From Nocardiopsis sinuspersici (lineage in GTDB: Bacteria; Actinomycetota; Actinomycetes; Streptosporangiales; Streptosporangiaceae), in the NCBI GenBank assembly GCA_008638415.1, contig VWVT01000008.1:186001-250000 (forward strand): a stretch of 64,000 bases of DNA, written 5' to 3'. Shown here piece by piece: positions 26,521 to 34,885 of this stretch. Made by a program: the position numbers and the translations under genes. Every line of letters starts with the position of its first letter. Position 1 is the stretch's first letter. The notes beneath the pieces are model-generated. The model was not told where the DNA came from, searched no databases, and was given only the letters and a program-made list of their open reading frames with translations.

Positions 26521-27042
26521 TCAGGCGGTGTCGCCGAGCAGGCCCTTGACGAAGGAGCGGTAGTCACGCAGGGTGAGGCGGAGTGATTCGGTGTCGGTGC
26601 CCTCGCCGTCGCTCCAGGCGGCGCGGAGCGCGGAGCGGCGTTCCTCGATCGCGGCGACCACGGCTTCGGCGACCTCCGCCGCCAGAGCGTCCGCCTCGCG
26701 TACGGACTCCTGGGGGTCGTCGACGAACGCGCCCTGCGTCCCGATCCAGCGCTGCCGTACCCCGTCCGGGTCCAGGCCGCGCGGCCGGGGCAGCCACGGC
26801 CGTCCCGAGCGGTCCGCGGTGCTCCGCGGCCTGGACGCCCGCCTGGGCGCGGCCTTCCTCGCCGGGGCCCCGCCTCCGCTGGTCCTGGCGGCGCCGGCGT
26901 CCGTTCCGTTCTCGGACGCCTTGGCCGCCTCGACCGCCTTGGCCGCCTCGACCGCCTTGGCCGCCTCGGTTTTCTCGACCGCCCCGGTCCCGGACCGCTC
27001 CGGTGCCGTCCTGCGGCCGGGCCCCGCCGTGCGTTCGGTCAT
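26521..27042 (-). CDS. conserved actinobacterial protein of unnamed family (paralogue of next gene)
   Basis: This 173-residue protein has an Ala/Lys/Glu and Arg-rich N-terminal half containing a near-perfect repeat of EAAKAV. The conserved C-terminal part (about 95-173) carries RWIGTQGAFVDDP, a helical alanine-rich segment and YRSFVKGLL. I recognise this pattern (RW..IQ..FVDDP...) from many unnamed actinobacterial proteins, but no function is known. Start 27042 has GAGGAGG directly upstream. A GTG at 27213 overlapping the previous stop is possible, but the extra codons lose GC bias. It follows its paralogue in one unit. Confidence 0.7.
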   Translation of the reverse strand: MTERTAGPGRRTAPERSGTGAVEKTEAAKAVEAAKAVEAAKASENGTDAGAARTSGGGAPARKAAPRRASRPRSTADRSGRPWLPRPRGLDPDGVRQRWIGTQGAFVDDPQESVREADALAAEVAEAVVAAIEERRSALRAAWSDGEGTDTESLRLTLRDYRSFVKGLLGDTA

Positions 27043-27209
27043 CTGCGCCTCCTCGTTCCCTCGCCCGTACTCCTGGTGTCCGAGCGGTTGTCTCGGTGGC
27101 GGCCCTCCCGGGCGCCGTTCCCGCCGGGTCCCCCGGTCGTGCGCGCGCAGGCTCCACCGGACTCTGCGCGGTTCCGCTCCCCTGTGTCCCGTGGTGTCGC
27201 CGGAGTCGC

Positions 27210-27914
27210 TCACCGTTCTCCCTCCGGTTCCCTCTCCCGTTCCTCCCCCTTCTGCTGCTGCTCGTCCTTGCCCTTGTCCTCCTGCTTCGGCGCGGGTCGC
27301 GGTCCGCCCTTCGACGACGGTCGCGGTCCGCCCCTGGCCGCGGGCCGCAGTCCTCCGCCCAGCAGGGCGTCCACCAGCCCGCGGTGGGCCACCAGCACCT
27401 CGCGCAGGTGCTCGGTGTGCGGCCGGTCCGGCCCGGTGGAGTGCTCTGCCCCCTGCGCGCCGCGCACGTCGGCGACCGCGGCGGGGTGGTCCACCGACAG
27501 GTCCCGGAGCCGCCGCTCGAAGCCTTCGTCGGGTGGGGGGTCGGGGTAGCCCAGATCCGCCATGACGGCGCCCACCAGGGCACGGGCGTCCCGGACGGCG
27601 CGGTCGGGGTCGTCCACGAAGACCTGCTGGACCGTGGCCCAGGTGTCGGCGTACGCCTCGCGCTCCTGAACGGCGAGTGCGCGGAGTTCGGTGTCCTGAC
27701 GGCGGCGGAGTCGTGCGGACAGGTCGCGCTCGGCGGCCGACGTGTCGTCGTGGTCCTGTACGGCGTGGTCGTATTCGGTACCGAAGTGCTTCCTGAGCCG
27801 GGCGGTGCGCCAGGCCGGAAGAAGAAGGAAGCGCGCGGCGATCGCGATCCCTCCGGCGAGGGCGACTACCGCTAAGGCGACCAGGACGGTGACGGTCATG
27901 GTTCCGGTCTCCAT
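27210..27914 (-). CDS. membrane-anchored protein of the same unnamed family
   Basis: In this 234-residue protein, one N-terminal transmembrane helix (about residues 6-30) is followed by a charged helical domain with QQVFVDDPDRAVRDARALV near 105, matching FVDDP in the downstream gene. The tail is low-complexity and rich in Lys, Glu, Gln and Pro. The start at 27914 has AGGAGGT six bases upstream. The pair looks like a duplication in which one copy kept a membrane anchor and the other is soluble. They may interact. Confidence 0.75.
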   Translation of the reverse strand: METGTMTVTVLVALAVVALAGGIAIAARFLLLPAWRTARLRKHFGTEYDHAVQDHDDTSAAERDLSARLRRRQDTELRALAVQEREAYADTWATVQQVFVDDPDRAVRDARALVGAVMADLGYPDPPPDEGFERRLRDLSVDHPAAVADVRGAQGAEHSTGPDRPHTEHLREVLVAHRGLVDALLGGGLRPAARGGPRPSSKGGPRPAPKQEDKGKDEQQQKGEEREREPEGER

Positions 27915-28146
27915 GGGGGGTACCTCCTGTCCGCCTGTCCTTGCCCTCGAAGACCCGCCCAAAAACGCTTTCATGTTTCAGTTGGGGCGCCTGTGGCTGG
28001 AATGACGGAAGGGACCGGACACGGCGGTCAATACTGAATTCTTGTAGGTGCCTGGCCTGTATTGATCACTGGCCCTAATCCGTTGGCGGCTCAGTCGGCA
28101 CGGGGCCGTGGAGTTCCGGGGACCAGCGCCCACCGTGCGGGACGGC

Positions 28147-28611
28147 TCACGTCCTCCGCGAGAAGTAGGTGTTGGACGCCGGCAGGAACAGAAGCACGAG
28201 GACGGCCAGCCCCAGCAGGCCCGGAACGACATCGCGGAAGAGGCCGTAGGCCGACGCCGGCGCCGCCCACATGGTGCCGTCCATGTTGACGGTGGTCAGG
28301 AACATGAGCACGGCGAGGGCGCCGACGGCGGCGATCAGGAGACGCGCCCAGTTGCGGCCCCGGCGTATCAGGACGGCGAGGAGGACGCCCACCGCCGCGA
28401 TCAGCAGCATGACGGTGCCGGAGACGGCGGCCTGGCGGAGCCCTCCCCCATCGCCCGCGGCCGCGCGCATGCTGTCCAGTCCCGTGGGGGCGACGAAGAA
28501 CACGTCCGACACCCACAGCACCAGGTTGGCGGCGATCAGTGCGAGCAGGAGGAGGAAGGCCGCCTCCACCGTCCCGGGGCGTCCGGTGCTCTCGACGGGA
28601 GTACTGGTCAT
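28147..28611 (-). CDS. four-helix membrane protein
   Basis: This 154-residue protein has four hydrophobic segments (about 17-38, 60-80, 87-107 and 127-146) and a short polar N-terminus. No catalytic motif was seen. The conserved-looking TVNMDGTMW lies between helices three and four, on the outer side. It is monocistronic. Function unknown. Confidence 0.75.
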   Translation of the reverse strand: MTSTPVESTGRPGTVEAAFLLLLALIAANLVLWVSDVFFVAPTGLDSMRAAAGDGGGLRQAAVSGTVMLLIAAVGVLLAVLIRRGRNWARLLIAAVGALAVLMFLTTVNMDGTMWAAPASAYGLFRDVVPGLLGLAVLVLLFLPASNTYFSRRT

Positions 28612-28904
28612 CGGTCCTCGTCTCGTCGCCGATTCCTCGGCTGGGAAGGGGAGACCGGGGCACGGGCCGCCTGGATGGCGAAGGACTCTACAGCAAGCGC
28701 CCGAGACCGGCCAGCGGCGCAGGCGGGCGGTGCCGCAGCCGGTCGCGGCGACGCGGGCCGGCCCTTGTCCGGTGGCGGGCCCCTCCGGTCTCCCGTGGTC
28801 CCTGCGCGCACCGCCGGGAACGGCGGAGGCCGTGGTGCGCGCCGTGGCCGCCTCTCCTCCTCCGTGCGGGGCGCCGCTCCCCGTGCTCGGCCGCGCCCGG
28901 TCGC

Positions 28905-29393
28905 TCAGCGGTCGTCGCTTCCGCGCGGCGGCTCGGTCCCACGGTCCCGCGCGGGGTGGACGTGGAGCCGGCCTATGTACCCGGCCTGGACGATGGTGCC
29001 CCGCACGTCACCGTGAGCCTCGTTTCGCCCGGCCCCCGGTTCCGGAGCAGGCTGCCCGGTTCGTGCCGGGCCGCGGGGAGGCTCTCCCGGGTTCGGCCCC
29101 GGCCACCGTCGCGCGACCTCGTGGGCCGGGATCCGCACGAGGAGGTCGGCGGTTCCCACGGCGACTTTGCAGGTGAACAGGCCCGCGGCGAGGGCCAGGA
29201 GGAACTGGAGGAGCGTTACGGGGCTGAACCGGGGGACGAGTTCGCGGGCAGGCTCCGCCAGGTGTAACGGCTCCGGAAAGACGGGGCCGGGGTGAGAAGA
29301 GCCAGAGCCTCGATCTGCGCGTGCGCCTTTCCGTTCATCCGCCGGGCGGTCCCGGCGAGGATACAGCGGGGGAGCGGCAGCGCGCGAGGGCAC
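28905..29393 (-). CDS. membrane protein ending in a VRGTIVQAG-type motif
   Basis: In this frame of up to 162 residues, a transmembrane segment (about residues 57-82) is followed by a Pro/Arg/Gly-rich linker and a C-terminal DVRGTIVQAGYIGRLHVH. Short G-T/P-V-V-Q-A-G...H-H motifs of this kind recur in actinobacterial proteins associated with NTPase conflict systems and small membrane proteins. The C-terminal half is convincingly coding. The start is uncertain: GTG 29393 is the longest option, and the first 40 residues may be non-coding. No partner gene is adjacent. Confidence 0.5.
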   Translation of the reverse strand: MPSRAAAPPLYPRRDRPADERKGARADRGSGSSHPGPVFPEPLHLAEPARELVPRFSPVTLLQFLLALAAGLFTCKVAVGTADLLVRIPAHEVARRWPGPNPGEPPRGPARTGQPAPEPGAGRNEAHGDVRGTIVQAGYIGRLHVHPARDRGTEPPRGSDDR

Positions 29394-29564
29394 GTGACCG
29401 GAACCGGGGAGGGGATTTGCCCGGAACCTCCCGGGCGGCTCACCGACGGGTTCGGACCGGGCAGTCCCGTACTCGGGAACCGGGGGCGTGGCCGCCGCCC
29501 GAGGTCCTCTCCTCCCCGGCCCGGTGGCGGAACGTGGAAGCCGCCGTCCTTGCCCCGGGAGGCG

Positions 29565-30515
29565 TCAGGGCCCGGCCGCCGTACCGCTCTCGCTTCCCGC
29601 CAGGAGGGCGTCCGTCTCCTTCGCGGTGGGACAGGTGGCCGGGCCCTGGCGGGTGACGGCCAGGGCGCAGGCCGCGTTGGCCCGGCGGGCGGCCTCCAGC
29701 GGGGCCAGGCCGTCGGCCACGGCCGCGGTGAACACGCCCACGTGCGCGTCGCCCGCCCCGTTGGTGTCCACGGCGCGCACGGGAAACCCGGGAACCCGTC
29801 GGGGTACTCCCCCGGGTTCGGCCACCACGCAGCCCTTCGAGGAGTCGCGCACGACCACCACACCGCCGGGGCGGACCCGGCGGACGAGGAGTGCGGCGGC
29901 CTCCCCGGGGTCGGTGCGCCCGGTCATGGTCGCGGCCTCGCCGGCGCTGAGGCTGAGCAGGTCCACACGGGCCAGGACCCGGTCCAGGACCTGCTCGGGA
30001 AGGTCGCCCACGACCGGTGCGGGGTCCAGGACCAGACGCACCTCCTCCGGGAGGTCGCCGATCCAGGTGAGGAGGTCCTCGGCGGGCGGTCCGGGGAGCA
30101 GGGAGTAGCCCACGGTGTAGACGAAGTCCCCCGGCCCGGGCCGTAGTGTGCGCAGTTCGGCCAGGGACAGGTCCATCTCGGCGCCCAGACGGGTGACGAA
30201 GGTCCGTTCGGCGTCGCCCTCGACCAGGGCCACGCAGAAACCGGTGTCCGCGTCGGGGGCGGGGGCGTGTGCCACCGGTACCCCCTCGGAGCACAGCGCC
30301 GCACGGGCCAGGTCCCCGTTCGGCCCGCTTCCGTGCGCTCCCGCGTAGACCACCTCCATGCCGGCGCGCGCCGCGGCGGCGATGACGTTGAAACCGCCTC
30401 CGGCCAGGGTGTGCGCGGAGGAGGCGAACACCCCCTCGCCGGACCGGGGAAGGGCGTCGACCGCCATCACGACGTCGATGATCACCGGTCCCACGTGGAG
30501 GAGGCGTCCTGCCAT
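29565..30515 (-). CDS. PfkB-family carbohydrate kinase
   Basis: In this 316-residue ribokinase-fold protein, the N-terminal GGGFNVIAAAARAG (about residues 37-50) is PfkB signature one. DTNGAGDAHVG (about 250) is signature two with the catalytic Asp, where the usual Phe after DA is His. Such enzymes phosphorylate sugars or nucleosides with ATP. ATG 30515 has AAGGAA upstream, and the longer frame is not conserved-looking. It is isolated, so the substrate cannot be inferred from neighbours. Confidence 0.87.
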   Translation of the reverse strand: MAGRLLHVGPVIIDVVMAVDALPRSGEGVFASSAHTLAGGGFNVIAAAARAGMEVVYAGAHGSGPNGDLARAALCSEGVPVAHAPAPDADTGFCVALVEGDAERTFVTRLGAEMDLSLAELRTLRPGPGDFVYTVGYSLLPGPPAEDLLTWIGDLPEEVRLVLDPAPVVGDLPEQVLDRVLARVDLLSLSAGEAATMTGRTDPGEAAALLVRRVRPGGVVVVRDSSKGCVVAEPGGVPRRVPGFPVRAVDTNGAGDAHVGVFTAAVADGLAPLEAARRANAACALAVTRQGPATCPTAKETDALLAGSESGTAAGP

Positions 30516-30859
30516 GGAGGGGGTTCCTTTCGCCTGTGCCGACCGTGCGATTATCCCGTGTCCGCCGGGGGCGGACGCCACCGGGTGGGACGGGGCCGGA
30601 GGGGCCGGGCACACGGGTCCGACGCCGGGAAGGAGACCCCGCACGTGTCACCCGGGGCGTTCGACGCCCGGTTCCGGGTCACGGCGGGCGCGGCCGTCCC
30701 GCGTCGGGACCGCGGGAGCGCACGTGTACTGGAACAGCGCGGGCCGACCAGGGGCCAGCGCCTCATACAGTGGAAATCCACCCCGGGCGGAGGAAACCCC
30801 CGACCGCCCGTGACCGAACACAAGCCCCGCTCAGGCGGGACGCCCCGGAGGGAAGCTCC
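30516..30859. other. divergent intergenic region
   Basis: No supported gene in 344 bp between the kinase and the Cas6e-like gene. It should contain both promoters. No CRISPR-like repeats were seen. Confidence 0.4.
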
Positions 30860-31432
30860 TTGTACCTGGCCCGCATCAAACTCGACCCCAAGCGCAGCGC
30901 CGGCATGGACCAGTGGGCGGTCATGGGGCGGGCCGTACGCAGAGCGGTCGACCCCGACCCCGGGTCCGACGCCCGTGTGCTGTGGGCGCGCACCTCGCCG
31001 AACACGCTGGTGGTCAGCTCCGACACCGCCCCCGCCTGGGGCAAGGTCCCCGGTGCGGTCTCCGCCGCGATCCACCCGATGCCGCGGTACGCCGAGGGCG
31101 AGACCGTCCGGTGGGAACTCATCACCGCGCCCACCGCGCAGCGCGCGGCGGAGCCCACCGACGAGGAGCCGCAGCCGCGCCCGCGCGGCAAGCGGGTCCC
31201 TCTCGCGGAGGAGGAGTTCGAGGACTGGCTGGACGGCAAGTTCGCGGGTGCGCTGAGCGTCACCTCGGTGAGGTGGAAGCACCTGGGCGGCAGGCCCGCC
31301 CGGTACCACTTCACCGGGGAGGCCGTGGTGCAGGACAGCGAGGTGCTCCAGGAACTGTGCCTGAACGGTATCGGCGCGGGCACTGCCACGGGAGCCGGGC
31401 TGCTCCTCGCCAGCCCGCTGGCCCCGCAGTAG
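30860..31432 (+). CDS. stand-alone Cas6e/CasE-like protein
   Basis: This 190-residue protein starts at TTG with GGAGGGAAG seven bases upstream. Aligned by eye with E. coli CasE (199 residues) it shares the start YLxxI, the central RGKRVPLxEEEFxxWL, the FxGxxxVxD strand (FTGEAVVQDSEVL) and the C-terminal glycine loop GIGAGTATGAGLLLASPL. This is the RAMP/Cas6 G-rich loop. The position matching the catalytic His20 of E. coli CasE appears to be Asp17, so cleavage may be lost. No cas genes or repeat array are present in the window. It may be an orphan crRNA-processing relic or a repurposed RNA-binding protein. Confidence 0.7.
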   Translation: MYLARIKLDPKRSAGMDQWAVMGRAVRRAVDPDPGSDARVLWARTSPNTLVVSSDTAPAWGKVPGAVSAAIHPMPRYAEGETVRWELITAPTAQRAAEPTDEEPQPRPRGKRVPLAEEEFEDWLDGKFAGALSVTSVRWKHLGGRPARYHFTGEAVVQDSEVLQELCLNGIGAGTATGAGLLLASPLAPQ

Positions 31433-31495
31433 CCGGTCGCGCCCGTCCGCGGGAACAGAGGGTGGGGCCTCGACCGCGGTCACCGCCGTGACAGC

Positions 31496-31519
31496 GGTCT
31501 GGCAGTCGCATGGCAGACC
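31496..31519. promoter_or_regulatory. inverted repeat upstream of methyltransferase
   Basis: GGTCTG and CAGACC flank a 12-base spacer, 52 bp before the methyltransferase start. This is operator-like symmetry, but no regulator lies next to it. Confidence 0.3.
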
Positions 31520-31570
31520 GTCCTGGCAGCGTCTCCCGTACGTCGACACGGAAAGCGGGAGACCACCCGA

Positions 31571-32407
31571 ATGCAGCAGATCGCCAACCACGAACAGCAC
31601 CGGATCCGGAACGGCGCGGACGGCCGCCACTGGGCCGAGCACCACCAGCGGTACGACACCATGGCCGCCGGCTTCACCGAACCCCTCCTCGGCGCCGCCG
31701 CGATCGCCCACGCCCACCGCGTGCTCGACATCGGCTGCGGCACCGGTCAGACGACCCGGTCGGCCGCCCGGCGGGCGTACCGCGGACACGCCGTCGGCAT
31801 CGACCTCTCCGCGCCGATGCTCGAACGCGCACGCCGTACCGCGGCCGCCGAGGGCGTCGGCAACGCGGAGTTCGAGCCGGGCGACGCCCAGGTCCATCCC
31901 TTTCCGTCCGGTGGCTTCGACGCGGTGATCAGCCGGGCCGGGGTGATGTTCTTCGCCGACCCCGTCGCAGCGTTCGCCAACATCGGACGCGCCCTCCGTC
32001 CCGGAGGCCGGCTCGCCTTCGTCTGCCACCGGGACCCGGGTGAAGAGGTGCAGGCGGTCTTCGCGGCGCTGGCCGAGTACCTGCCGGCACCGGATCCGAA
32101 CGACTCGGCACCGGGAACAGCCGACTTCGCCGATCCCGACCACATCCGTACGGTGCTCGGCCAGGCCGGCTTCGACGAGGCGGCCGCCATCCCCACGGAG
32201 ATCCTGAGCGTCATCGGCACGGACGCGGCCGATGCCGCGGACTTCCTCCTCGCCGGACAGTTGCGCGACGCCGTACACGGCATGGACCGATCCGCCCTGG
32301 AAAAGGCACGGCGAGCGGTCACCGCCGCACTCCGCGACTGCGAGAGCGGTGGCGCCGTCCGGATTCCCGCACGCGGATGGCTGGTCACGGCGAGGGCCGG
32401 CCTCTGA
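31571..32407 (+). CDS. class I SAM-dependent methyltransferase
   Basis: This 278-residue protein has Rossmann motif I VLDIGCGTGQT near residue 52, acidic residue after strand two (VGIDLSAPML), motif FDAVISRAGVMFF and post-motif LRPGGRLAFV. It resembles UbiE/small-molecule methyltransferases. The C-terminal 90 residues are a family-variable substrate lid. It is monocistronic, and the acceptor is unknown. Confidence 0.9.
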   Translation: MQQIANHEQHRIRNGADGRHWAEHHQRYDTMAAGFTEPLLGAAAIAHAHRVLDIGCGTGQTTRSAARRAYRGHAVGIDLSAPMLERARRTAAAEGVGNAEFEPGDAQVHPFPSGGFDAVISRAGVMFFADPVAAFANIGRALRPGGRLAFVCHRDPGEEVQAVFAALAEYLPAPDPNDSAPGTADFADPDHIRTVLGQAGFDEAAAIPTEILSVIGTDAADAADFLLAGQLRDAVHGMDRSALEKARRAVTAALRDCESGGAVRIPARGWLVTARAGL

Positions 32408-32439
32408 CCCGCACCCGCTCTCGACCGCCCGTCGACGAG

Positions 32440-32479
32440 GCGGCCCGGGCCCCGCCGCGATGGGCGCCGCCCGGGCCGC
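32440..32479. terminator. bidirectional terminator
   Basis: GCGGCCCGGGC and GCCCGGGCCGC form a perfect 11-bp stem between the convergent methyltransferase and gnd genes. Confidence 0.8.
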
Positions 32480-32504
32480 TGTCCACCCCAGGCCCCGGGA
32501 TCCC

Positions 32505-33938
32505 TCACACCTCGGTCTCCGTGCGGTCTCCGGACCAGTCCGTGTGGAACGTGCCGTCGCGGTCCACCCTCTTGTAGGTGTGCGCGCCGAAGAAGTCGCG
32601 CTGTGCCTGCACCAGCGCCGCGGGCAGCCGCCGCGCCCGCACGCCGTCGTAGTAGGCGAGCGACGACGAGAACGCCGGCACGGGCACGCCGCTGCCCGCC
32701 GCGCCCGCGACGACGCGGCGCCACGACGCCAGCCCTCCCGCAACCGCCTCGGTGAAGTAGGGGTCGGCGAGCAGCAGCGGCAGCCCGGCGTCACGCTCGT
32801 ACGCCTCGGTGATCCGGTCCAGGAACCGGGCGCGGATGATGCAGCCGCCCCGCCAGATGCGGGCCATGGCGCCGCGGTCGATGCCCCAGCCGTTCTCCGC
32901 CGACGCCGCGGCGATCTGGTCGAAGCCCTGCGAGTACGCCACGACCTTGGACGCGTACAGCGCCAGGCGCACGTCCTCGACGAACGCCTCCCGGTCCTTG
33001 ACCTCCCATTCCCGGGTGTGCGCGGGCAGGCCGGCCCCGGCCGTGCGCTGGGGCACCGAGCCGGACAGCGCGCGGGCGAACGTGGCCTCCGCGATGCCGG
33101 TGATCGGCACGCCCAGGTCCAGTCCGTTCTTGACGGTCCAGCGGCCGGTGCCCTTCTGCTCGGCCTGGTCCAGCACGACGTCGACGAACGCCTGGCCGGT
33201 CGCGGCGTCGACGTGCCGCAGCACGTCGGCGGTGGTCTCGATGAGGAAGGACTCCAGGTCCCCGCGGTTCCACTCGGCGAAGATCTCGCCGATCTCCGCG
33301 GCGGAGGCGCCCAGGCCCCGCCGCAGCAGGTCGTACGCCTCGGCGATGAGCTGCATGTCGGCGTACTCGATGCCGTTGTGCACCATCTTGACGAAGTGTC
33401 CCGCGCCGCCGGGCCCCACGTACGTGCAGCACGGGACGCCGTCGACCTTCGCGGAGATCTCCTCCAGGAGCGGTCCCAGGGACTCGTACGACTCGCGGGT
33501 GCCGCCCGGCATGATCGACGGCCCGTTGAGCGCGCCCTCCTCACCGCCGGACACGCCGGTTCCGACGAAGTGCAGGCCGTGGTCACGCAGCGCCCTCTCC
33601 CGGCGGATCGTGTCCGAAAAGTGCGCGTTCCCGGCGTCGACGACGATGTCGCCGTCCTCCAGGAGCGGGACCAGCTCGTCGATCACGGCGTCGGTGGCGG
33701 CGCCGGCCTTGACCATGACCACGACCTTGCGGGGGCGCTCCAGCGACGCGACGAAGTCCGCCATCGACTCCGAGAGGACGAAGTCGCCCTCGCCGCCGTG
33801 CTCCGCCACCAGCGACCGGGCCCGGTCGAAGGAGCGGTTGTGCACCGCGACCGTGTACCCGTGCCGCGCGAAGTTCCGTGCGAGGTTGCGGCCCATGACC
33901 GCCAGACCGGTGACCCCGATCTGCGCTCGTGCTGACAT
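32505..33938 (-). CDS. gnd: 6-phosphogluconate dehydrogenase, decarboxylating
   Basis: In this 477-residue enzyme of the pentose phosphate pathway, the N-terminal Rossmann motif GVTGLAVMGRNLARN is followed by VDAGNAHF, GTGVSGGEEGA, KMVHNGIEY (catalytic Lys) and the C-terminal HTYKRVDRDGTFH. Length and motifs match the long, homodimeric form found in most bacteria. It oxidises 6-phosphogluconate to ribulose-5-phosphate, CO2 and NADPH. The start at 33938 was chosen because MSARAQIGVTGLAVMG matches the family. It is monocistronic. Confidence 0.97.
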   Translation of the reverse strand: MSARAQIGVTGLAVMGRNLARNFARHGYTVAVHNRSFDRARSLVAEHGGEGDFVLSESMADFVASLERPRKVVVMVKAGAATDAVIDELVPLLEDGDIVVDAGNAHFSDTIRRERALRDHGLHFVGTGVSGGEEGALNGPSIMPGGTRESYESLGPLLEEISAKVDGVPCCTYVGPGGAGHFVKMVHNGIEYADMQLIAEAYDLLRRGLGASAAEIGEIFAEWNRGDLESFLIETTADVLRHVDAATGQAFVDVVLDQAEQKGTGRWTVKNGLDLGVPITGIAEATFARALSGSVPQRTAGAGLPAHTREWEVKDREAFVEDVRLALYASKVVAYSQGFDQIAAASAENGWGIDRGAMARIWRGGCIIRARFLDRITEAYERDAGLPLLLADPYFTEAVAGGLASWRRVVAGAAGSGVPVPAFSSSLAYYDGVRARRLPAALVQAQRDFFGAHTYKRVDRDGTFHTDWSGDRTETEV

Positions 33939-34885
33939 TGCGTGCTCCTCAGGAGTCGGTCGTCGGGACGGACGGCGACGCGACGGTCGCTCGCCCATCC
34001 GCTACCCCGTGGCTCCGCTGCTCATCCGGCCGTGGAACAGGTCGGACCCGGGGAGCGGGTCGGCGGACAGCGGCGCTCAGGCGGCTGGGCGCCGGCCGGA
34101 CGGACACCGACGCGGACCGGCCCCGCTCCTGAAGCCCGACGGACCTGGACCCGTGCGGCCTCGGCAGGCGGCGGGCTGGTCGGCGACGGTCCGGTGCCGA
34201 CGGTGGGCTGTTTCCGCGGGGATGGCACCGGCCCGGACAGGCCATCCGCGAGCGGCATGGTGGGCCGTGTACATGTCTCGGCCCCGAACGACGACGCCGG
34301 AGATGTCTCCATTCACAGCATCCACGGCATTCGAGAAGTGCGCTGGCTATTTACCGTTACGTGTCATTTTGTACCGATTTATGCCACACCATTCGATCGG
34401 CGGTGCCGTCCGAGACCGTGTGATGCCGTCTGGTGCCGTTTCAGCACGGAAACGCGAATCACGAACGGAGCACACATCGGCGTCCGGTGACATCCGACGG
34501 CACCTCGCCAGGTTTTTCGGCGTGGGCGGAGTTGCGCTCCGCACACCGAGCTGACGTGCGTATACGGTCTGAGGCGAAGAACCGGACTCGGCGGTGAGGG
34601 GCTCTCAGCGGCGGGCGATTCGGGAAGACGGGCGAACCTCGTGATCACCCGAGAACAGGCTCCGGGTCCAGGCCGAATCGGCGCGGTTCCCGGTGCCCCG
34701 CTCCTTGGCAATACATGGAGATGGAACTCGCTGAGAATACTCGGTGCGTCGCGTCAGTCGTCACCGGCTGGTGGTCGGCTGTTGGTCGACAACTGGGTCC
34801 TTGTTCAGCCGTATCGAGAAAGGTTGCTTTCCGCCGGTCCCCTGGCCGGTTCTGCTCCCCTCCCCCGTATATCGGAGGCAACCGC
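33939..34885. other. gene-free region of about 950 bp
   Basis: No frame here shows the genome's codon bias over a useful length. The region is more AT-rich between 34300 and 34480 and near 34720. It separates gnd from a secreted phosphoesterase gene and contains one copy of a diverged 64-bp sequence also found near 54.7 kb, plus a 6-bp inverted repeat CGTTTC/GAAACG at 34437-34454. Confidence 0.5.
34454..34517 (+). repeat. dispersed repeat copy A
   Basis: These 64 bases align without gaps to 54665-54728 with 49 identical positions. Both copies are intergenic. Confidence 0.6.

Noticed and set aside
27043..27213. N-terminal extension of the 26521-27042 gene to GTG 27213
   Set aside because: The extra 57 codons are Arg/Gly/Pro-rich with many A-ending codons, and a strong ribosome site precedes ATG 27042.
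30551..33586. 1011-codon open frame on the minus strand
   Set aside because: It spans the antisense of three real genes and a different frame of gnd. It has no motifs and atypical codon bias.
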